DNA of 64,000 bases from Apoderus coryli. Taxonomy: Eukaryota > Arthropoda > Insecta > Coleoptera > Attelabidae. The DNA lies in the NCBI GenBank assembly GCA_911728435.2, contig OU452205.1:14824260-14888259 (forward strand). The letters are read 5' to 3'. The position numbers and the translations under genes were made by a program. This document shows, one piece after another, positions 32,470 to 45,935 of this stretch (its first letter is position 1; every line of letters starts with the position of its first letter). The notes beneath the pieces were generated by a model. It had not been told where the DNA came from. It saw nothing but the letters and a program-made list of their open reading frames with translations, and searched no databases.

Positions 32470-35360
32470 ATTTTTTCATAAACTCATTTGTTAAGAAAGA
32501 ATATAAGAAAGTTCTCCAGCAGCTCAACGAACGTAAAAGAAATGGTGAAACAGATATCCGTATTAAGTACATAAGGGGTGTTCCTACCATTGTCAGACAG
32601 AACCTCAGACGTGATATGTTCTCCAGTAGCAGTAACATCCTCGACAGCTTTGTATGTGGCTACCTAAATGTGCGTGGTCTAAATACGAAGTTTGCAAGGA
32701 TAGAAGTTGTGTGGATATGGGTGGATCAAGGGGTGGTGGTGTCCTATTGGCTATTAAAAGTGATGTAACCTGTGAAATGATTGACACTTCAATTGTTGAC
32801 ATGAAATTTCCGGGCATCGATCTATTGATTGTTAGATGCAAACGCAATTATAGAACGATTCTCTTAGGTGTATTAGACGTACCTCCTTACGTTGCTGATA
32901 ATATTTTTTGTGAACTTTTTGAAACTATTGAATCTTTTGACAGTCTGTTGGATGTTAGTGTAATATTTTTAGGCGACTTTAATGCATCGAATTATATGCT
33001 TGCTATAATAACACCCACAAACGCTGTCGTTGTTTGAATAACTTCTCTGGTTTTTTGGGTCTTAGACAATGCAATAATGTCTTCAATGGTCAAGGTCGAT
33101 TACTTGACTTGTTTTTTTCGAATTTAGTGTGCAAAGTAGAACATACTAATTATCCAATGGTTATTGAAGACAATTACCATCCTGCATTAATAATTAGCAT
33201 TGATAACTTTGTTAACAAGGACCAAAACGGTTTACATATAACGCGTTACACAGAACCTATAACTAACTAAAAAGGCAGATTTTGTAATGTTGTATGATGC
33301 TGTGTTTAATTGATTGGTCATCTTTGGATGCTATTAATGATGTGAATACTGCTTTAGATCATTTCTACAATCAATTATATTCCATTTTAGATACATATGT
33401 TCCGTCGTATAAGAATTATAAAAGAAAATTTCCTTGTTGGTACACCAGCAGCTTAATTAAAAATATTAAACTCAAATCAAAATTCTTTAAAAAATACAAA
33501 ATCACTAGAAATCATAAAGGTCTAATTCAATTTAAAAATGCGAGACGTTTGTGCAAGGAAGACCAGAAGGTTGCGTTTAGTGAGTATATCTCTAGAGTAC
33601 AGAATTCTCTGAATGACGATCCTCAAAATTTTTGGTCTTATTTCCATAACAAATCTGGAACCTCGCGTATCCCACCCACTATGTGGAAGGACGATCAATC
33701 CTATTTTGATCCTCAAGCTATTGTCGACTCCTTTGCTACCTTCTTCCATAATTTTTTCTTAAATCATCTAGTTATCTTGCGCCGAATGTTTCTGGAGGCT
33801 TGAATATTGTCAATATCGGGTAGATTGAGCTGTCAGACATATTTGCAGCTTCTAAACGCCTTAAAAATAAATGCACCTCTGGATATGATAACATTCCCTC
33901 TTTTTTTGTTCGAGATTGCATTTCGGTCTTAGCTCTTCCATTACAGTCAATTTTCAATCTAATTTTGAAGTCGGGAATGTATCCGGATCTATGGAAGGTA
34001 TCTAAAGTTGTTCCAGTCTTTAAATCCGAAAAGTCTCATGTTAATAATTACCGTCCAATTTCTCTATTGTGCAATTTTTCTAAATTATTTGAATCAATTT
34101 TATATGATCGGATCTATACAGCTGTAAGACGTCAGATTTCGCCTAACCAGCATGGTTTTATGTGTGGCCGGTCCACTATCACCAATCTGTCAGTTATTAC
34201 CCACTGTATCTCTGAAACTCTTGATCACGGCTGTCAACTGGATGTAATCTATCCTGATTTCATCAAAGCGTTCGATAGGCTAGACCATGGCATATTGCTG
34301 AGTAAACTGCATACGTATAATGGATTTCCTTCCGGCTTGATATCTTTATGCAACTCATACTTGCATGATCGGAAGCAATATGTCTTTTACAACGGCTTTA
34401 AATCTTGCTTTTACTCGGTCACGTCAGGAGCAACCCAAGGTTCTAACTTAGGTTCATTGTTGTTCCCTCTTTTCATCAATGACCTGGATCCTATTTTTCG
34501 CAGATGATTTGAAAATCTTTGCGTCCATAAATTCAGTAGCAGATTGTATAAACCTGCAGCATGATTTGTGTGCTCTAGTAACAAATTGTCTCTTAACATT
34601 CGGAAATGCACGTGTCTGAGTTTTACAGGTAAAACAACGTTTATTGACTATCCGTATGCAATCATCACAAATAAACTTGAACGATGTCGGGTATTCACGG
34701 ATCTTGGTGTTACCTTCGATCAGAAGTTCCTATTTTTGGACCATATAGAAAGAATGGTTTGTGAGGCATCTCGCATGTATGGCTTTATAATGCGTATCAC
34801 CTTGTTCAATGCCTATAAACTAGAAGTCGAACAAATTCAACGTAGATTTTTGAATTATTTAGTTTTTAGAACCGATGGTGCTTATCCAGTAACAGGTTTC
34901 GATCATGAATTGTTACTATCACGTTTTGACGTTCAGAGCCTGGAGTACCGAAGAATTCAGAGCTCATTAACCATTTTATATAAATTGCTTAGAGAAAAAA
35001 TCGACTGCTCTTTTCTACTATCTTGCTTGAATTTCTTAGTTCCTAGGTTAAATACCAGATCGAATGTAACATTTCACTTACACAGAGCTAGAACTAATGC
35101 ACTGTTAAGATCGCCTGTTCATGTCATTTGTTCTAATTTTAATAAAGTTTCTGATAGGTGTGACATTTTTCCAACTACAGCCACCGAATTAAAAATGGTA
35201 GCTGCAGAGACATTTGTGGTTTAGGTGTGTGTATGTGTGTAGAATTAATTAGGATTTATAAATCAGTATTCATAAGTTTATTTAAGCATTTAATTTTTTA
35301 GTTTGTAATATTGTCCTTTAAATGGGAAACTGTTGGGCAATAAACGCTTTATTTATTCAT
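32470..35360 (+). mobile_element. Non-LTR retrotransposon copy E (family 1), longest of the group
   Basis: Opens in the C-terminus of an ORF1 (IRIKYIRGVPTIVRQNLR), then the start of the AP endonuclease (YLNVRGLNTKF at about 32655-32690). EN continues through VIFLGDFNAS (32960) and RLLDLFFSNL (33090). RT: KSGMYPDLWKVSKVVPVFKS, YRPISLLCNFSKLFES and QHGFMCGRSTITNLS (33965-34200); YPDFIKAFDRLDHG; SGATQGSNLGSLLF. The catalytic FADDLKIF is in a shifted frame at about 34495-34520. The C-terminus runs to 35224, and the tail is GGGCAATAAACGCTTTATT at about 35335. Multiple frameshifts; inactive. Confidence 0.86.
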
Positions 35361-35369
35361 TTATTTATT

Positions 35370-35530
35370 TGTTCGAGGTGCCCGCTGCATCTATACGGAA
35401 AAATTAAGTTCAGAACCGATGTGCACACTTTAAACTTGAGATTTAGGGGTTTGATCTCACCACCGTCTCATAGGACAATGTTGCTCTTGACTCCGTTACA
35501 GACTTGGCAAAGGCATTGTGATTTTGTCTA
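35370..35530 (+). pseudogene. Short non-LTR C-terminal scrap (family 2)
   Basis: Reads GKIKFRTDVHTLNLRFRGLI followed by SPPSHRTMLL, matching FRTDVHNLNIRRKNLI in the element at 13446-15050. About 160 bp, next to the tail of copy E. Confidence 0.6.
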
Positions 35531-37080
35531 CTTTTATGTGTACTATTATATGATTTTTTTTCGCGCAAAAATTTAGTTTAATAATTGTAGCAAGTTGTGT
35601 TGTTTTATTTAGTATTTTTGTTTTTAGGATTCGAACTTAGATCTTTTTCAAATGGTATTTCTAAATTCTTTTGTAGCTTATTTATACTACAATAAATTAT
35701 CATTATTATGTATTATAAAAAAACTTGCCTTACAAACGCGTTCGTAAATAGTGGAAAAAGCGTCAAAATAAAAAAACATTCTAATATTCGAAATATGAAA
35801 TAATTTAAATAAAAAAAAATATATTTGGAAATATAGCTTGTCACCAAGAGCATTCCGAAAAAGGTAAATAATAACAACAAAGGTCACAGAAATAGTACTT
35901 TTACACGTAAACATGGAGAGCTATTCGTGCCTCGAGGTCAACGGTTTATTTTATTGAAAGAAATATATTAAAATTATTATTTGTTATACCTTGAAGTTTT
36001 TCTGTAACTTTTTTTTTCATAATTGGAGTTATTTGGATTAATTGTTTAAGTAAATGTGTTTTAACAAAATGGCGCTAAATACGGAGCTGTTTTCTCAGCG
36101 ACTACTGTGCCTCAACGGTTGCCGTTCTGTTCGTTAATTTGACCTAGCTCGCAAGCTGGCTCAAACATAAATAGCTATAAATTCTTCTTTTTATAAGTAC
36201 GAGTACCTATTAGACTTTTTGTTGCCGCATTTATGGTTGCAGAAATAATGTAATCTGATAATAATCGAAATTAGACAGGGGTTTTCCCATTCTACGGGAA
36301 AAACTAATGACGTTGACGAATTTTTTGAAGGCTTGAAGATTTTTTACTTTGTCGTTTCTTGAGCATAAAATCATAAATGTAAATTTATAAAAAAAACAGT
36401 TTTTATTTGTTGGACGGTGAAACAAATTCCGTAACTGTGTTTGTTGTCATAGCTATGCATGTACTGTATTGACTCCAACTTTAACTGCTCTTGAAACTTT
36501 AGTAAAATAACTGCTGTCCCTGTATATATGTATATGTTGTAGGTCTGGTATGTGGGAAAAGCAAAGGCGCCTGCTGCCATCAGTTTAATAGTCAATTTAC
36601 ATGCAACTCTCGCAATTGCAATTGCAACTTGTTTAATATGTATATAGATATACACTCGAAACGAAAGGAATATTTTATGTAGATGCGTTTAGAGGACGAC
36701 TCAAAATCTTGTCGTTAGATGATTGAGTAGGTATTCATTCATCTTAACTGGCGGTAATTTCAGAACCATTTGTTGAATATAACGTATGTTAATCAAACTC
36801 CAAATCAAAGTTAAATCGCAAATCGTTCCTTGAGCACTGAATATTTATATAAGCTGAACGCACCTAAATTATTTAAAAAGCCAAAAGATTCGTTATGTCT
36901 TTCGAAATCTTGAATGTAATTTTGAAAATGTCACAATCAAAACCAACTTTGTAATTTAGCTCTGGAGATTAGAGGGCTTCATCTTTATGTTCATAATCAA
37001 ACAAATAATCCTTTTTTTTTTGGTCTAACTATCTGATCAGGTGGAAAACAAGATTCGGAGTCTATTTTGTATACTTATTA
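35531..37080. other. 1.5 kb without recognisable gene
   Basis: AT-rich DNA. Open frames here have no recognised motif and no repeated block was matched to the rest of the window. Confidence 0.35.
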
Positions 37081-37084
37081 CTTT

Positions 37085-37742
37085 CTTTTTTGTTCCGGTT
37101 AATTCAATCATCTCTGCCAGCTTATTTAAAGGATAAACTTGTTTTCAGGGATGAGGTTCATAATGTGCCCTTGAGAAATAGGAATCTGCTTACTATGCCT
37201 CAGCATAAATCTGCATTATTTAAAAGAAGTTTTACGTACAATGCTGTAAAATACCATAATGATTTTATAGCATATTTCTCACTGCCACTTTCAGTAAACG
37301 GTTTTCATAAAAAAGTGAAAGATAATTTACACTCACAGTTGATTGACTAGGGGTGTTTCAACTTTCAGTAGATAGTTATTAAATTTAATGGTCTAGTTAT
37401 ACGTATGGTTATTTTTTGTTTATATTAATAAGTTTTGTTTTTGTCTTATTCGTAATTTAATTTGATATAAGGGTGTTTCATTAGTTTTAATGAGGGTGTT
37501 TTTGTTTGAATAGTTTTCGTAAATAAGAATTGAAATTTTTTGTAGTTAAGAATATAAATATCATTGTTTTATATTAATGCAATTGATATAGGTTATGTGT
37601 TTAGTTTTTATATTGTTGAAGTGGTTAATGTTGAGTAGCGGCCTTTTTTTTTACTCAAAAGAAAAGAACCACCTAGACTTCGCCATTTAAGATGTATATT
37701 TTTCTGTATATAATCTTAATAAAGCCTATTATTATTATTATT
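37085..37742 (+). mobile_element. Non-LTR 3' end (family 2) with (ATT)n tail
   Basis: C-terminal reading LPAYLKDKLVFRDEVHNVPL through SFTYNAVKYHNDF, counterpart of the family 2 C-termini. The 3' untranslated part ends in CTTAATAAAGCCTATTATT and ATT repeats at about 37720-37742. Confidence 0.75.
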
Positions 37743-37965
37743 TCTTCAGCAATTTTTTTAAGCTTCATTAAGCATGTCTGTAAAACCATTTTCAGCTCTT
37801 ATGTCGGTTAAAAATACTTTAATATCTCTCAACATTTGCACAGCTAGATGTTTGCATTATTTTAATTACCCGATTTATTTGTGATAAGATATTGGACCAA
37901 ACAACTAAGGAACATATACATTTAAAGGATTTTATTTTATTAATTAAGGACATTGCAAGATTTTA

Positions 37966-39160
37966 TAATAATAATAATAAAGTCGTTATTGCAAAAGCAA
38001 AAGGCGAAGTTGAAGCGCAATTAACCAACTTTATCATACAATGAAAGTACTAACATCTAATACAATAATTAAATTAAACATAATAATCAATTAATTAACA
38101 AAATAAGTGAAACTCCACTCGTAAAAAAACTACTTATCCTATGAGTATTATATTCTCCTTAACATATTTACAAAATTTATAACCAGAACAAACCTTGATG
38201 TCGTTAGGTAATCTGTTATATATCTTAGCAATAATGTATGAAAAATATCTTTCATACAAAGCCGTGGAATGAAAAGGCGGTGTTATGCTTGTTTTATTTC
38301 TAATATTAACATTATGCGTTTCCCCACGAAATCTAATCTTTCGATACAGATAATTGGGCGTTTTGGCATATACAATCCGGTTGAACAAAATTAAAGAATG
38401 ACAACTGCAACGTTCTTTCATACGCAACCAGCCAATATCCCTAAGCTTCGCACTAACACCCCTCTCATATTTTCTGATGCCACCAATAAGGCGCACACAG
38501 GAATTCTGCATCAGCTGTATACGGTTCTCATCCAGCACTGTAAGACATGGACCATACACAGCGTCACAGAAATTGAAGTGGGATAAAACTAACGAGTCGC
38601 ATAGTAACTTTTTAACATCAGGAGTAAGGCTTTTCCTATTACTGTATATTAATTTTAAATTGCAAAATGCTTTCCTGATGCAATTCCTCACATGCTCAGT
38701 AAACCTCAAATCCGATATATAGATTTCTAGCAGATGACTTACATTTTAACAGCGTGTCATTTACAGCGATATTTGTGATATCTTTGTACACATTTTTTAT
38801 ATGACTAGGGCTAAACAGCACCAACTCAGATATCCTGGGATTAATTTCAAGGCAATGGGCCTGAGACTCTTCCACGAGAGCCACTAAATGTTTTACAGGC
38901 AAATATGACTTATATATTTGTGTGTCCTCGGCATACTGGTGAAGAGTGTAGTGCTCTAATTTATAAGTCTACTCTGAAGTATATAAACTAAACAGCAGCG
39001 GTCCCAAAATAGAACATTGTGGCTCCCCAGAACTTAGATGTCTAAATTCTGACAGTTTTCCATCTACTGGGTGCCAGTAACCATATAATTCTAAAATTCC
39101 CGAGAGAAACCTCCGAAATTCGGTTACTAAACTTTGAAGAATCCCAAGTACCAAATATTA
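37966..39160 (-). mobile_element. Non-LTR retrotransposon 3' half (family 2)
   Basis: Minus strand: 39154-38969 holds SSGEPQCSILGPLLFSLYTSE (RT palm). The catalytic strand near 38945-38925 survives only as a trace. 38902-38696 is the thumb and 38709-38134 is an intact C-terminal frame (SLVLSHFNFCDAVYGPCLTV, IIAKIYNRLPNDIKV). The (ATT)n tail lies at 37966-37985. The 5' half is missing. Confidence 0.83.
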
Positions 39161-39599
39161 CTGCTAAAAATATCGTAAACCCGAGCAAGTAATGAAAAGG
39201 AATCAGATTTCTTTTTTTTATTAAATAGAAAATCAGAAGTAATTGTCCTATTCTTCGCTTTTCTCTTTTTCTAAGATAACAAAAACGCTTAAATGTTCAA
39301 ATTAATTCACAAAGATATATTTACTAATAAACTTACAATAATTATTGAATCTATTTCGGTGAAGAAATTCAAGAGTACACTATTTAAACATAAATATATG
39401 AATTTATCCAATAAATTCACATACAAATTGCTCAATTTCTGAGTATCCGTCTACATTGTTATAAATTTGATATAATAAATTCAAACAAGTAAATATATAT
39501 AGAAACAAATATACAAACAATAATACTAAGTCAAGTTTACAATACAATTTATGACACTTACAATACAATTAATTACATTAAACACGCACACGTTAACAC

Positions 39600-41115
39600 A
39601 AAAAGCACATTGAAGATCGATTTAAAAACTGTGGTCGAGATAGTCAGCATAGGTGTACGGTGTCATTCCAATCAGCAGCTTTTTTAGCTCAGATTTAAAT
39701 TTTTTACTGTTTAGTATTTCTTTCACCTGTTGAGGGAGGTAATTATAAAACCTAACAGCAGTCAAAGCTAATCTGTTCTGGGCAAGACACAAATTTTGTT
39801 TTTTTCGTGTTATAAGCATGAAGATCCTTATATTTTACAGCAGAGTTTAAATTATCCCTTGCGTGGATAATAGCCTGGAGCTGGAACAGTTAAAATGTTC
39901 AGTTTTTTGAAGAAAGGCTTGCAAAACTCTCTATATTTGGCCCTAAACATCACACGCACTGCCATTTTTTGAATCTTAAAGATCTTCTGCCATTGCGACG
40001 CATTGCCCCAGAACAGTATGCTCTAACCAATCAGACCCTGAAAATATCCTACGTATGCAGTACGCAAGACATTCCAAGAACAAACGAGTGAAAGTTTTCT
40101 TAAAAGATACACCACACTGGACAATCTTTTGGAAAGGTGATCAATCTGACACCTCCATGATAATCGTGGGTCCATAAAACACCAAGAAACTTGATGGAAC
40201 TGATATTACTATCGTCACCTCTCTTCACTGTAAAATCTATCCTCGCTGTCTTGGTTTTATTAAGACACAGACCGTTAGATGAAAACCAATTTTCAGCAAT
40301 ATCCAGTTTGGTCTGAATTAAGTTATTGAAACCGGTGGAAGCCTGGAATATTGTGGTATCGTCTGCGTACTGTATTACCCGAGCATTTTGGAGAAGAGAT
40401 GGAAAGTCGTTGACATATAGAATAAATAAGAGAGGCTCTAAAATTGAGTCCTGTGGCACGCCAGTTGTCACGTAGCGCAAGTCCGATCTCTCCCCCATAT
40501 ACTCCACCAACTCTTGACGATCACTCAAGTAAGATTTAATGAAGTTAAGAGCATTTGCTCTAACGCCATATTGGGGAAGTTTACTTAAAAGAACTGCATG
40601 CGAAACACAGTCAAATGCCCTCGAGAGATCACAAAACGCAGCTGTCAGTACATTTCCTTACTGCATTGTGGCTATTATTGATGGCACCAATTTTGTCAAC
40701 GCTTGTTTAGTGGATTTTTGTTTTTGATACCCATACTGTGTGTCTGAAATTAGTTTGTATTTTCCAAAAACTTTGTATAATCTTTTACTAACCGCCAGCT
40801 CTATTGGCTTAGAGAGGATTGGTATAACAGAGATCGGACGATAAATGCTCAACTCTCCAGGGTCGCCCGTCTTGAAAATAGGTGTCACTCTACTAAATTT
40901 CAATTTATTTGGAAATTGTTGTAAATCGAAACATTTATTAATAATTATACTTAATGGTCTAATTAATCCATATCTGATTTTTTTTAACCAGCGAATTGAT
41001 AAGACCGTAAATGTCTTTGGCATTACTTTGAGACATAGACTCTATGATTTCCAAAACCTCATGTTCATCCACTGGCGCCAAATAAAAGGTGTTTACACAG
41101 AAACATTCAGTTGAG
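39600..41115 (-). mobile_element. Non-LTR reverse transcriptase fragment (family 4)
   Basis: Minus strand pieces: 41023-40658 (FSRVTPIFKTGDPGELSIYR, TQYGYQKQKSTKQAL), the interrupted KAFD region, then 40528-40100 (TTGVPQDSILEPLLFILYVN and the catalytic YADDTTIFQ, then IKFLGVLW). The C-terminal scrap LALTAVRFYNYLPQQVKEIL lies at 39819-39622. It differs from families 1-3. Endonuclease not seen. Confidence 0.8.
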
Positions 41116-41156
41116 CTGATGTCGCAGCGTCAAAATTATTGCTATTACTATTTCAA

Positions 41157-42757
41157 TATTGTCAAATTTTTCGAAGGTCTTCGAGAGCGTGCTTCATCAA
41201 ATTATTTATAATCAAGTCAAAAACTCTATTGTTACAGAACAGCATGGCTTTTTCCGAAAGCGGTCAACAGTTACAAATTTAGCTCAGTTTTTACAAACAA
41301 TATATCCCGCTGTTGGGGGAGGTCTGCAAGTCGACACAATATATACAGATTTCTCTAAGGCCTTTGATAAGTTAAACCATTCCACCATTATCCAAAAAAT
41401 GAATATTATCGGAATCACTAATGATCTGTTAAGGTTCTTTAGATCTTATCGAACTGATCGTCGACTTTTCGTGGAATACAATGGATTCAGATCCCAAGAA
41501 TTTGTGGCGATCAGCGGCGCGCCCCAAGGCAGTAATCTGGCCCCTTTGATTTTCTCGATATATGTTAACGATATTGGGGAGACTTTGTCTAGTCATTTTC
41601 TATTATTCGCGGATGATTTCAAATTGTTTCGCCCGATCCAGTGTGAGTCCGACTGCCAGGAGTTGCAGAAGGATTTAGAAACGGTTGGGAACTGGTGTAC
41701 TGTAAACAGACTACCACTAAACATTAACAAATGCAAACTTATGAGTTTCAGTAAAAGGCAGGTGTCAACTCGGTACAATTATACTCTGAATGGGTCGGTG
41801 TTGGAACTGCACAATGTCGCCAGGGACCTTGGGATTCTCGTTGACAGCGATCTGACTTTTAACCGGCATATATTGGAAGTAACTCAGAGTGCACTTCGCA
41901 CTTTGGGATTCATTTTTAGAAATACATATGAATTTCAGAGCGTCAAATGTCTTAAGTCTCTGTATACAGCACTGGTGAGATCCAAATTAGAGTATGCTTC
42001 AATTTTATGGGCACCAATTTATCGGGTGCATGTCGAGAGAATCGAGAGGCTACAGAGAAAATTTGTAAAATATTTATTCTCCAAGGTTAATGGTCACTTC
42101 CCTGTGAGGGGTTTTGATCACAGTATACTTCTCCGGACCTTCGACCTACAATCGCTCCTCACTCGCAGAGTTTGCGCGGGTCAGATGTTTGTTTCAAGTT
42201 GCTGAATGCATTCATTGGTTGTCCTCAGCTTCTGTCGGCAATAAATATTCGAGTCCCGCAATATAATTCTCGCAATAGTCACTTATTCGAGGTTCCATTT
42301 CATCGAACCAACTATGAAGGAAGGGCGCCTGTCGACGGAGCATGTCGATGGACCAACTTTTATGAGATACATAGAGAATTGAATTTTTTTGATGAAGATA
42401 TTGATAATTTTAGGAACGGGTTGCGGACTTTCATGGATAGAGTTGTTGATCACTGATTTCCTTTGCTTTGCTTTTCTGTTAAAAGCCTGTTTTATGTATT
42501 TGTACTAAATTGTCAAATCGGGGGTACTTGAGGGTTGCTTTCATTTATTGAATTTTGTTTATATGCACCATGTATATAAAGTATTTTGGTTTTGGTATAC
42601 CTACTATTAGACGTTAATAAGTATATATAGTTTATATTTAATTTTGAATATATATAATCCATTTATTTTTTATTATGTAAATTTATAGTTAAGTTGAATT
42701 ATGCTTAATTCTTGTTATTGGGCGAAAGCCTGTTAGGCAATAAAGAATTATTATTAT
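41157..42757 (+). mobile_element. Non-LTR retrotransposon copy F (family 1), long open RT frame
   Basis: Starts abruptly at SNFSKVFESVLHQIIYNQ and stays open for nearly 350 codons: QHGFFRKRSTVTNLA, YTDFSKAFDKLNHS, SGAPQGSNLAPLIFSIYVND, the catalytic FADDFKLFR and LVRSKLEYASILWAPIY. After one frameshift near 42170-42190 it finishes at 42456. The tail is GTTAGGCAATAAAGAATTATT at 42732-42757. It abuts the antisense family 4 element, so its 5' end was lost or joined there. Confidence 0.88.
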
Positions 42758-42774
42758 TAAAATATTATTTGTAA

Positions 42775-42818
42775 AGCCATTGATGATGGAATATTGATAT
42801 TCCAAAACATGTCTGGCT
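42775..42818 (+). ncRNA. Decayed hammerhead motif with intact stems
   Basis: AGCCA, TTGATGA (first core C lost), extra T, stem II GGAATA-TTGA-TATTCC, AAAA (core G lost), ACATGT, C17, TGGCT. Stem I has five pairs and stem II six, both different in sequence from the copies at 19501 and 51024 yet still paired. Two core changes should abolish activity. Confidence 0.6.
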
Positions 42819-43501
42819 AATTTCAACTATGTTCTAAGTTCGAGCATTTATATAAAATATATTGAGGACGGATGTGTTTGATTTGTTTAGACTAATGGCC
42901 ATCTCATTGTCTTAAAATTTAATACACATCTTTGTGTTTTTTAAATATATGGGATTATTAATTAATACGCATGAATATCTCAAATATTAAATCAAAGTTT
43001 TTATATCTCATTTTAAATTTAAGGTACAATAACTTTGAGTTTGCAGAGATTGATTATAATATTACAGATTGGATTGCGGATAGAGGTTAACACAGTAAAA
43101 TATTCAAAAATTATATACCTAAACTGAACAGAACAAACAGCATATTTTCATCATTCTTTTAAATTACTGTCATATCCTTCAAAATTCTGTTTTATAATAA
43201 CTTAAAATTTAATTTCATTCTTCATACCTACATGTTTCGGCTTTAGCTAAAGCCATCTTAACTAAATACGTATGTTGGATCTTAGTGGAAGATTATTATG
43301 TTTATATATTGAAATATAATAAAAGAATATTTATTGTTATTTACTGCATTTTCTGTTTCTTAGTTTTAAAGATTTTTAGTTCTTTGGTTTTCATATTATA
43401 GCTTTGAATTACATCAGTCGATGCATGAGATGGGTACCTAAACCATCTAATACATCATAATAATATTTTTATTATTATATTATTATTTATTTCAATATAT
43501 A

Positions 43502-45768
43502 CCGGGTGTCCCACCGGGAATGGATTCGATCGATTATGGAGAAACTACACTCTGGAACAAACTGAAAATCTGGTGGAGTACTTAGGTCGATGGGGCCAAT
43601 TCGGCTAAAATGTTTTCAAGAATCTAGAACTTCCAGTTATACCGGAAATGGGTATCAACTTCCTTATTTCAAATACGACCCTATATAAATTATATTTTTC
43701 TTTGGATTCTCCTTGTAATTCTAAACATATTTGATGCATAATATGTTATACCCATCTCCAGCCGTTTTCGAAATATTTCAAATTTTATGTCAAAAATTAC
43801 GTTTTCAGAATAAAGAATAATGACAATTTTCTATTATATGGAAGATTTAATAATTTAATTTGTTAGAATATCCTAGGAGATATAGATCTACTTTAGGCGC
43901 CTACGTATATATTTTAGTAAATATTAATACAGGGTATTTGAAAAAAAGGGCAAAAATCAAATTGAAAAAAGTGTCAAAATTCAAAATTTTTAAATGGCCA
44001 CCCCCCATGTTATATATCTTTTATTTTTTTGCATCAAAAATAAGGGCAAGTTTATGAAAGGATGTCTATCCCAAAAACTGATAGTTTTCAAAATATTGCC
44101 AATTTTACATTTTTCTATTACAATAGTGATATGAATTTGAAATTTAATTGATTTTAGTTGGCCATGATGGCTTTAGATAGCAATTAAATATGACACTTGA
44201 CAAAAATAATCAACAATTATGACAAATTGTAGATATTAATTAGTAGTAATAATCATGACGGGCGTATAAATTATACTAACGCATACTATCTAAATTTGTT
44301 TATTATTTATGGATAATGTGACAGAGTGATGTCACAAACGTGTGATACATTTGCTGCGAGGTACCCAGAAAAACACAGGCCATCACCAAAAGTTGTTAAA
44401 CGGATAACAGATAATTTCAAAAATTTCGGGCCCGTAAAGACAACAACAAATAAAACGAAGGAAACCTATTTGTGACGATGAAGCTATAATGGGGTACTTC
44501 CCGACATATCCTACAATATCTCTGAGAAAATTTGCAGTGGAGTCTGGATTTACTAAAAGCGATCGATTATTATGTCTGGGGGACGATGAAAAATGAAGTG
44601 TAAAGCAGGCATTTGACCACTAAAGAGGACTGTATGCAAAGAGTTCGGAATGCATTTGCCAATTTGAGTCAACCATCTATTCGGCGGGCAACACATGAAC
44701 AATTAATTTTGAGATGTGAAAAGTGTTTAGAAGTTCAAGGTCAAAATTTTCAACATTTGTTAAAGTAATTTTTTTTATGAGTTGACCTTAGATAAGTTTG
44801 TATCATACGTTCACGTTATGAGTTAATCAAATTCTTGACTTGAAACTTCCAAAATTATGTATTATTAGTTTAACAACTTTTGGTGATGGTTTATGTTTTT
44901 CTGGGTATTTGGTAGCAAATGTTATCACACGTTCTTGTTATCACTCTGTCACATTATCCATAAATAATAAACAAATTTATGTAGTATGCGTTAGTATAAT
45001 TTATACGCCCGCCATGATTATTACTACTAATTAATATCTACAATTTGTCATAATTGTTGATTATTTTTGTCAAGTGTCATATTTAATTGCTATCTAAAGC
45101 CATCATGGCCAACTAAAATCAATTAAATTTCATATTCATATCACTATTGTAATAGAAAAATGTAAAATTGCCATTATTTTGAAAACGACCAGTTTTTGGG
45201 ATAGACATCTTTTCATAAACTTGCCCTTATTTTTGATGCAAAAAAATAAAAAAAATACAAAATTTACCATTTAAAAATTTTGAATTTTAACACTTTTTTC
45301 AATTTGATTTTTTACCTTTTTTTTTTTCAAATACCCTGTATTAATATTTACTAAAAAAATATACGTAGGCGCCTAAAGTAGGTCTATATCTCCTAGGATA
45401 TTCTAACAAATTAAGTTATTAAAGCTTCCATATATTAAAAAATTGTTATTATTCTTTATTCTGAAAACGTCATTTTTGACATAAAATTTCAAATATTTCG
45501 AAAACGGCTGGTGATAGGTACAACATAGTATGCATGAAATATGTTTAGAATTACAAGGAGAATCCAAAAAAAAAAATATAATTTATATAGGGTCGTATTT
45601 GAAATAAGGCAGTTGACACCAATTTCCGGTATAACCGGATGTGTTAGATTCTTGAAAACATTTTAGCCGAATTGGGCCCGTCGACCTAAGTACTATCCAG
45701 ATTTTCAGATTGTTCCACCGTGTAGTTTCTCCATAATCGATCGAATCCCTTCCCGGTGGGACACCCGG
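43502..45768. mobile_element. Composite mariner/IS630-like element 1 with nested inverted repeats
   Basis: Outer ends CCGGGTGTCCCACCGGGAA are exact inverted mirrors over their first 18 bp; outer arms are 43502-43927 and 45341-45768, about 426 bp each and roughly 93% alike by eye. The inner element, 43930-45338, has its own ends CAGGGTATTTGAAAAA. It is flanked by TA on both sides, and that TA is the exact dyad of the outer palindrome (AAATATTAATATTAATATTT once the inner element is removed). No coding in the outer arms. Confidence 0.85.
44350..44768 (+). pseudogene. IS630/Tc1-mariner transposase remnant, internally deleted
   Basis: Begins FAARYPEKHRPSPKVVKRIT (DNA-binding domain), then EAIMGYFPTYPTISLRKFAV. 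It jumps directly to the C-terminus WGTMKNEV, SRHLTTKEDCMQRVRNAFAN and NFQHLLK, ending at TAA 44766-44768. All three catalytic acids are gone with the deleted middle. The C-terminus parallels that of composite 2 (WGAIKQKVYSTP). Confidence 0.75.
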
Positions 45769-45935
45769 TATATATATAAACATAAAAATTTTCCACTAAC
45801 ATCCAACATATGTATTTAGTGATTATAATTTACTAAAGATGGCTTTAGTTAAATCCGAAACATGTATAAACGATGAAATTCAATTTTAAGTTATTAAAAA
45901 ACAGAATTTTGGTGGATATGACAGTAGTAATTACA

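Larger units (their letters stand above)
43150..45935. repeat. Inverted repeat arms (43150-43312 / 45780-45935) around a mariner-like composite
   Basis: The reverse complement of 43150-43312 matches 45780-45935 (landmarks CCACTAA, ATCCAACATA, GATGGCTTTAG, CCGAAACATGTA, TTTTAAGTTATTA). Each arm holds a hammerhead-like remnant (stem II GGCTTTAGCTAAAGCC in the left arm, GAAACATGT) with the CTGATGA box lost. About 190 bp of extra sequence separates the left arm from the composite element inside. Confidence 0.7.
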
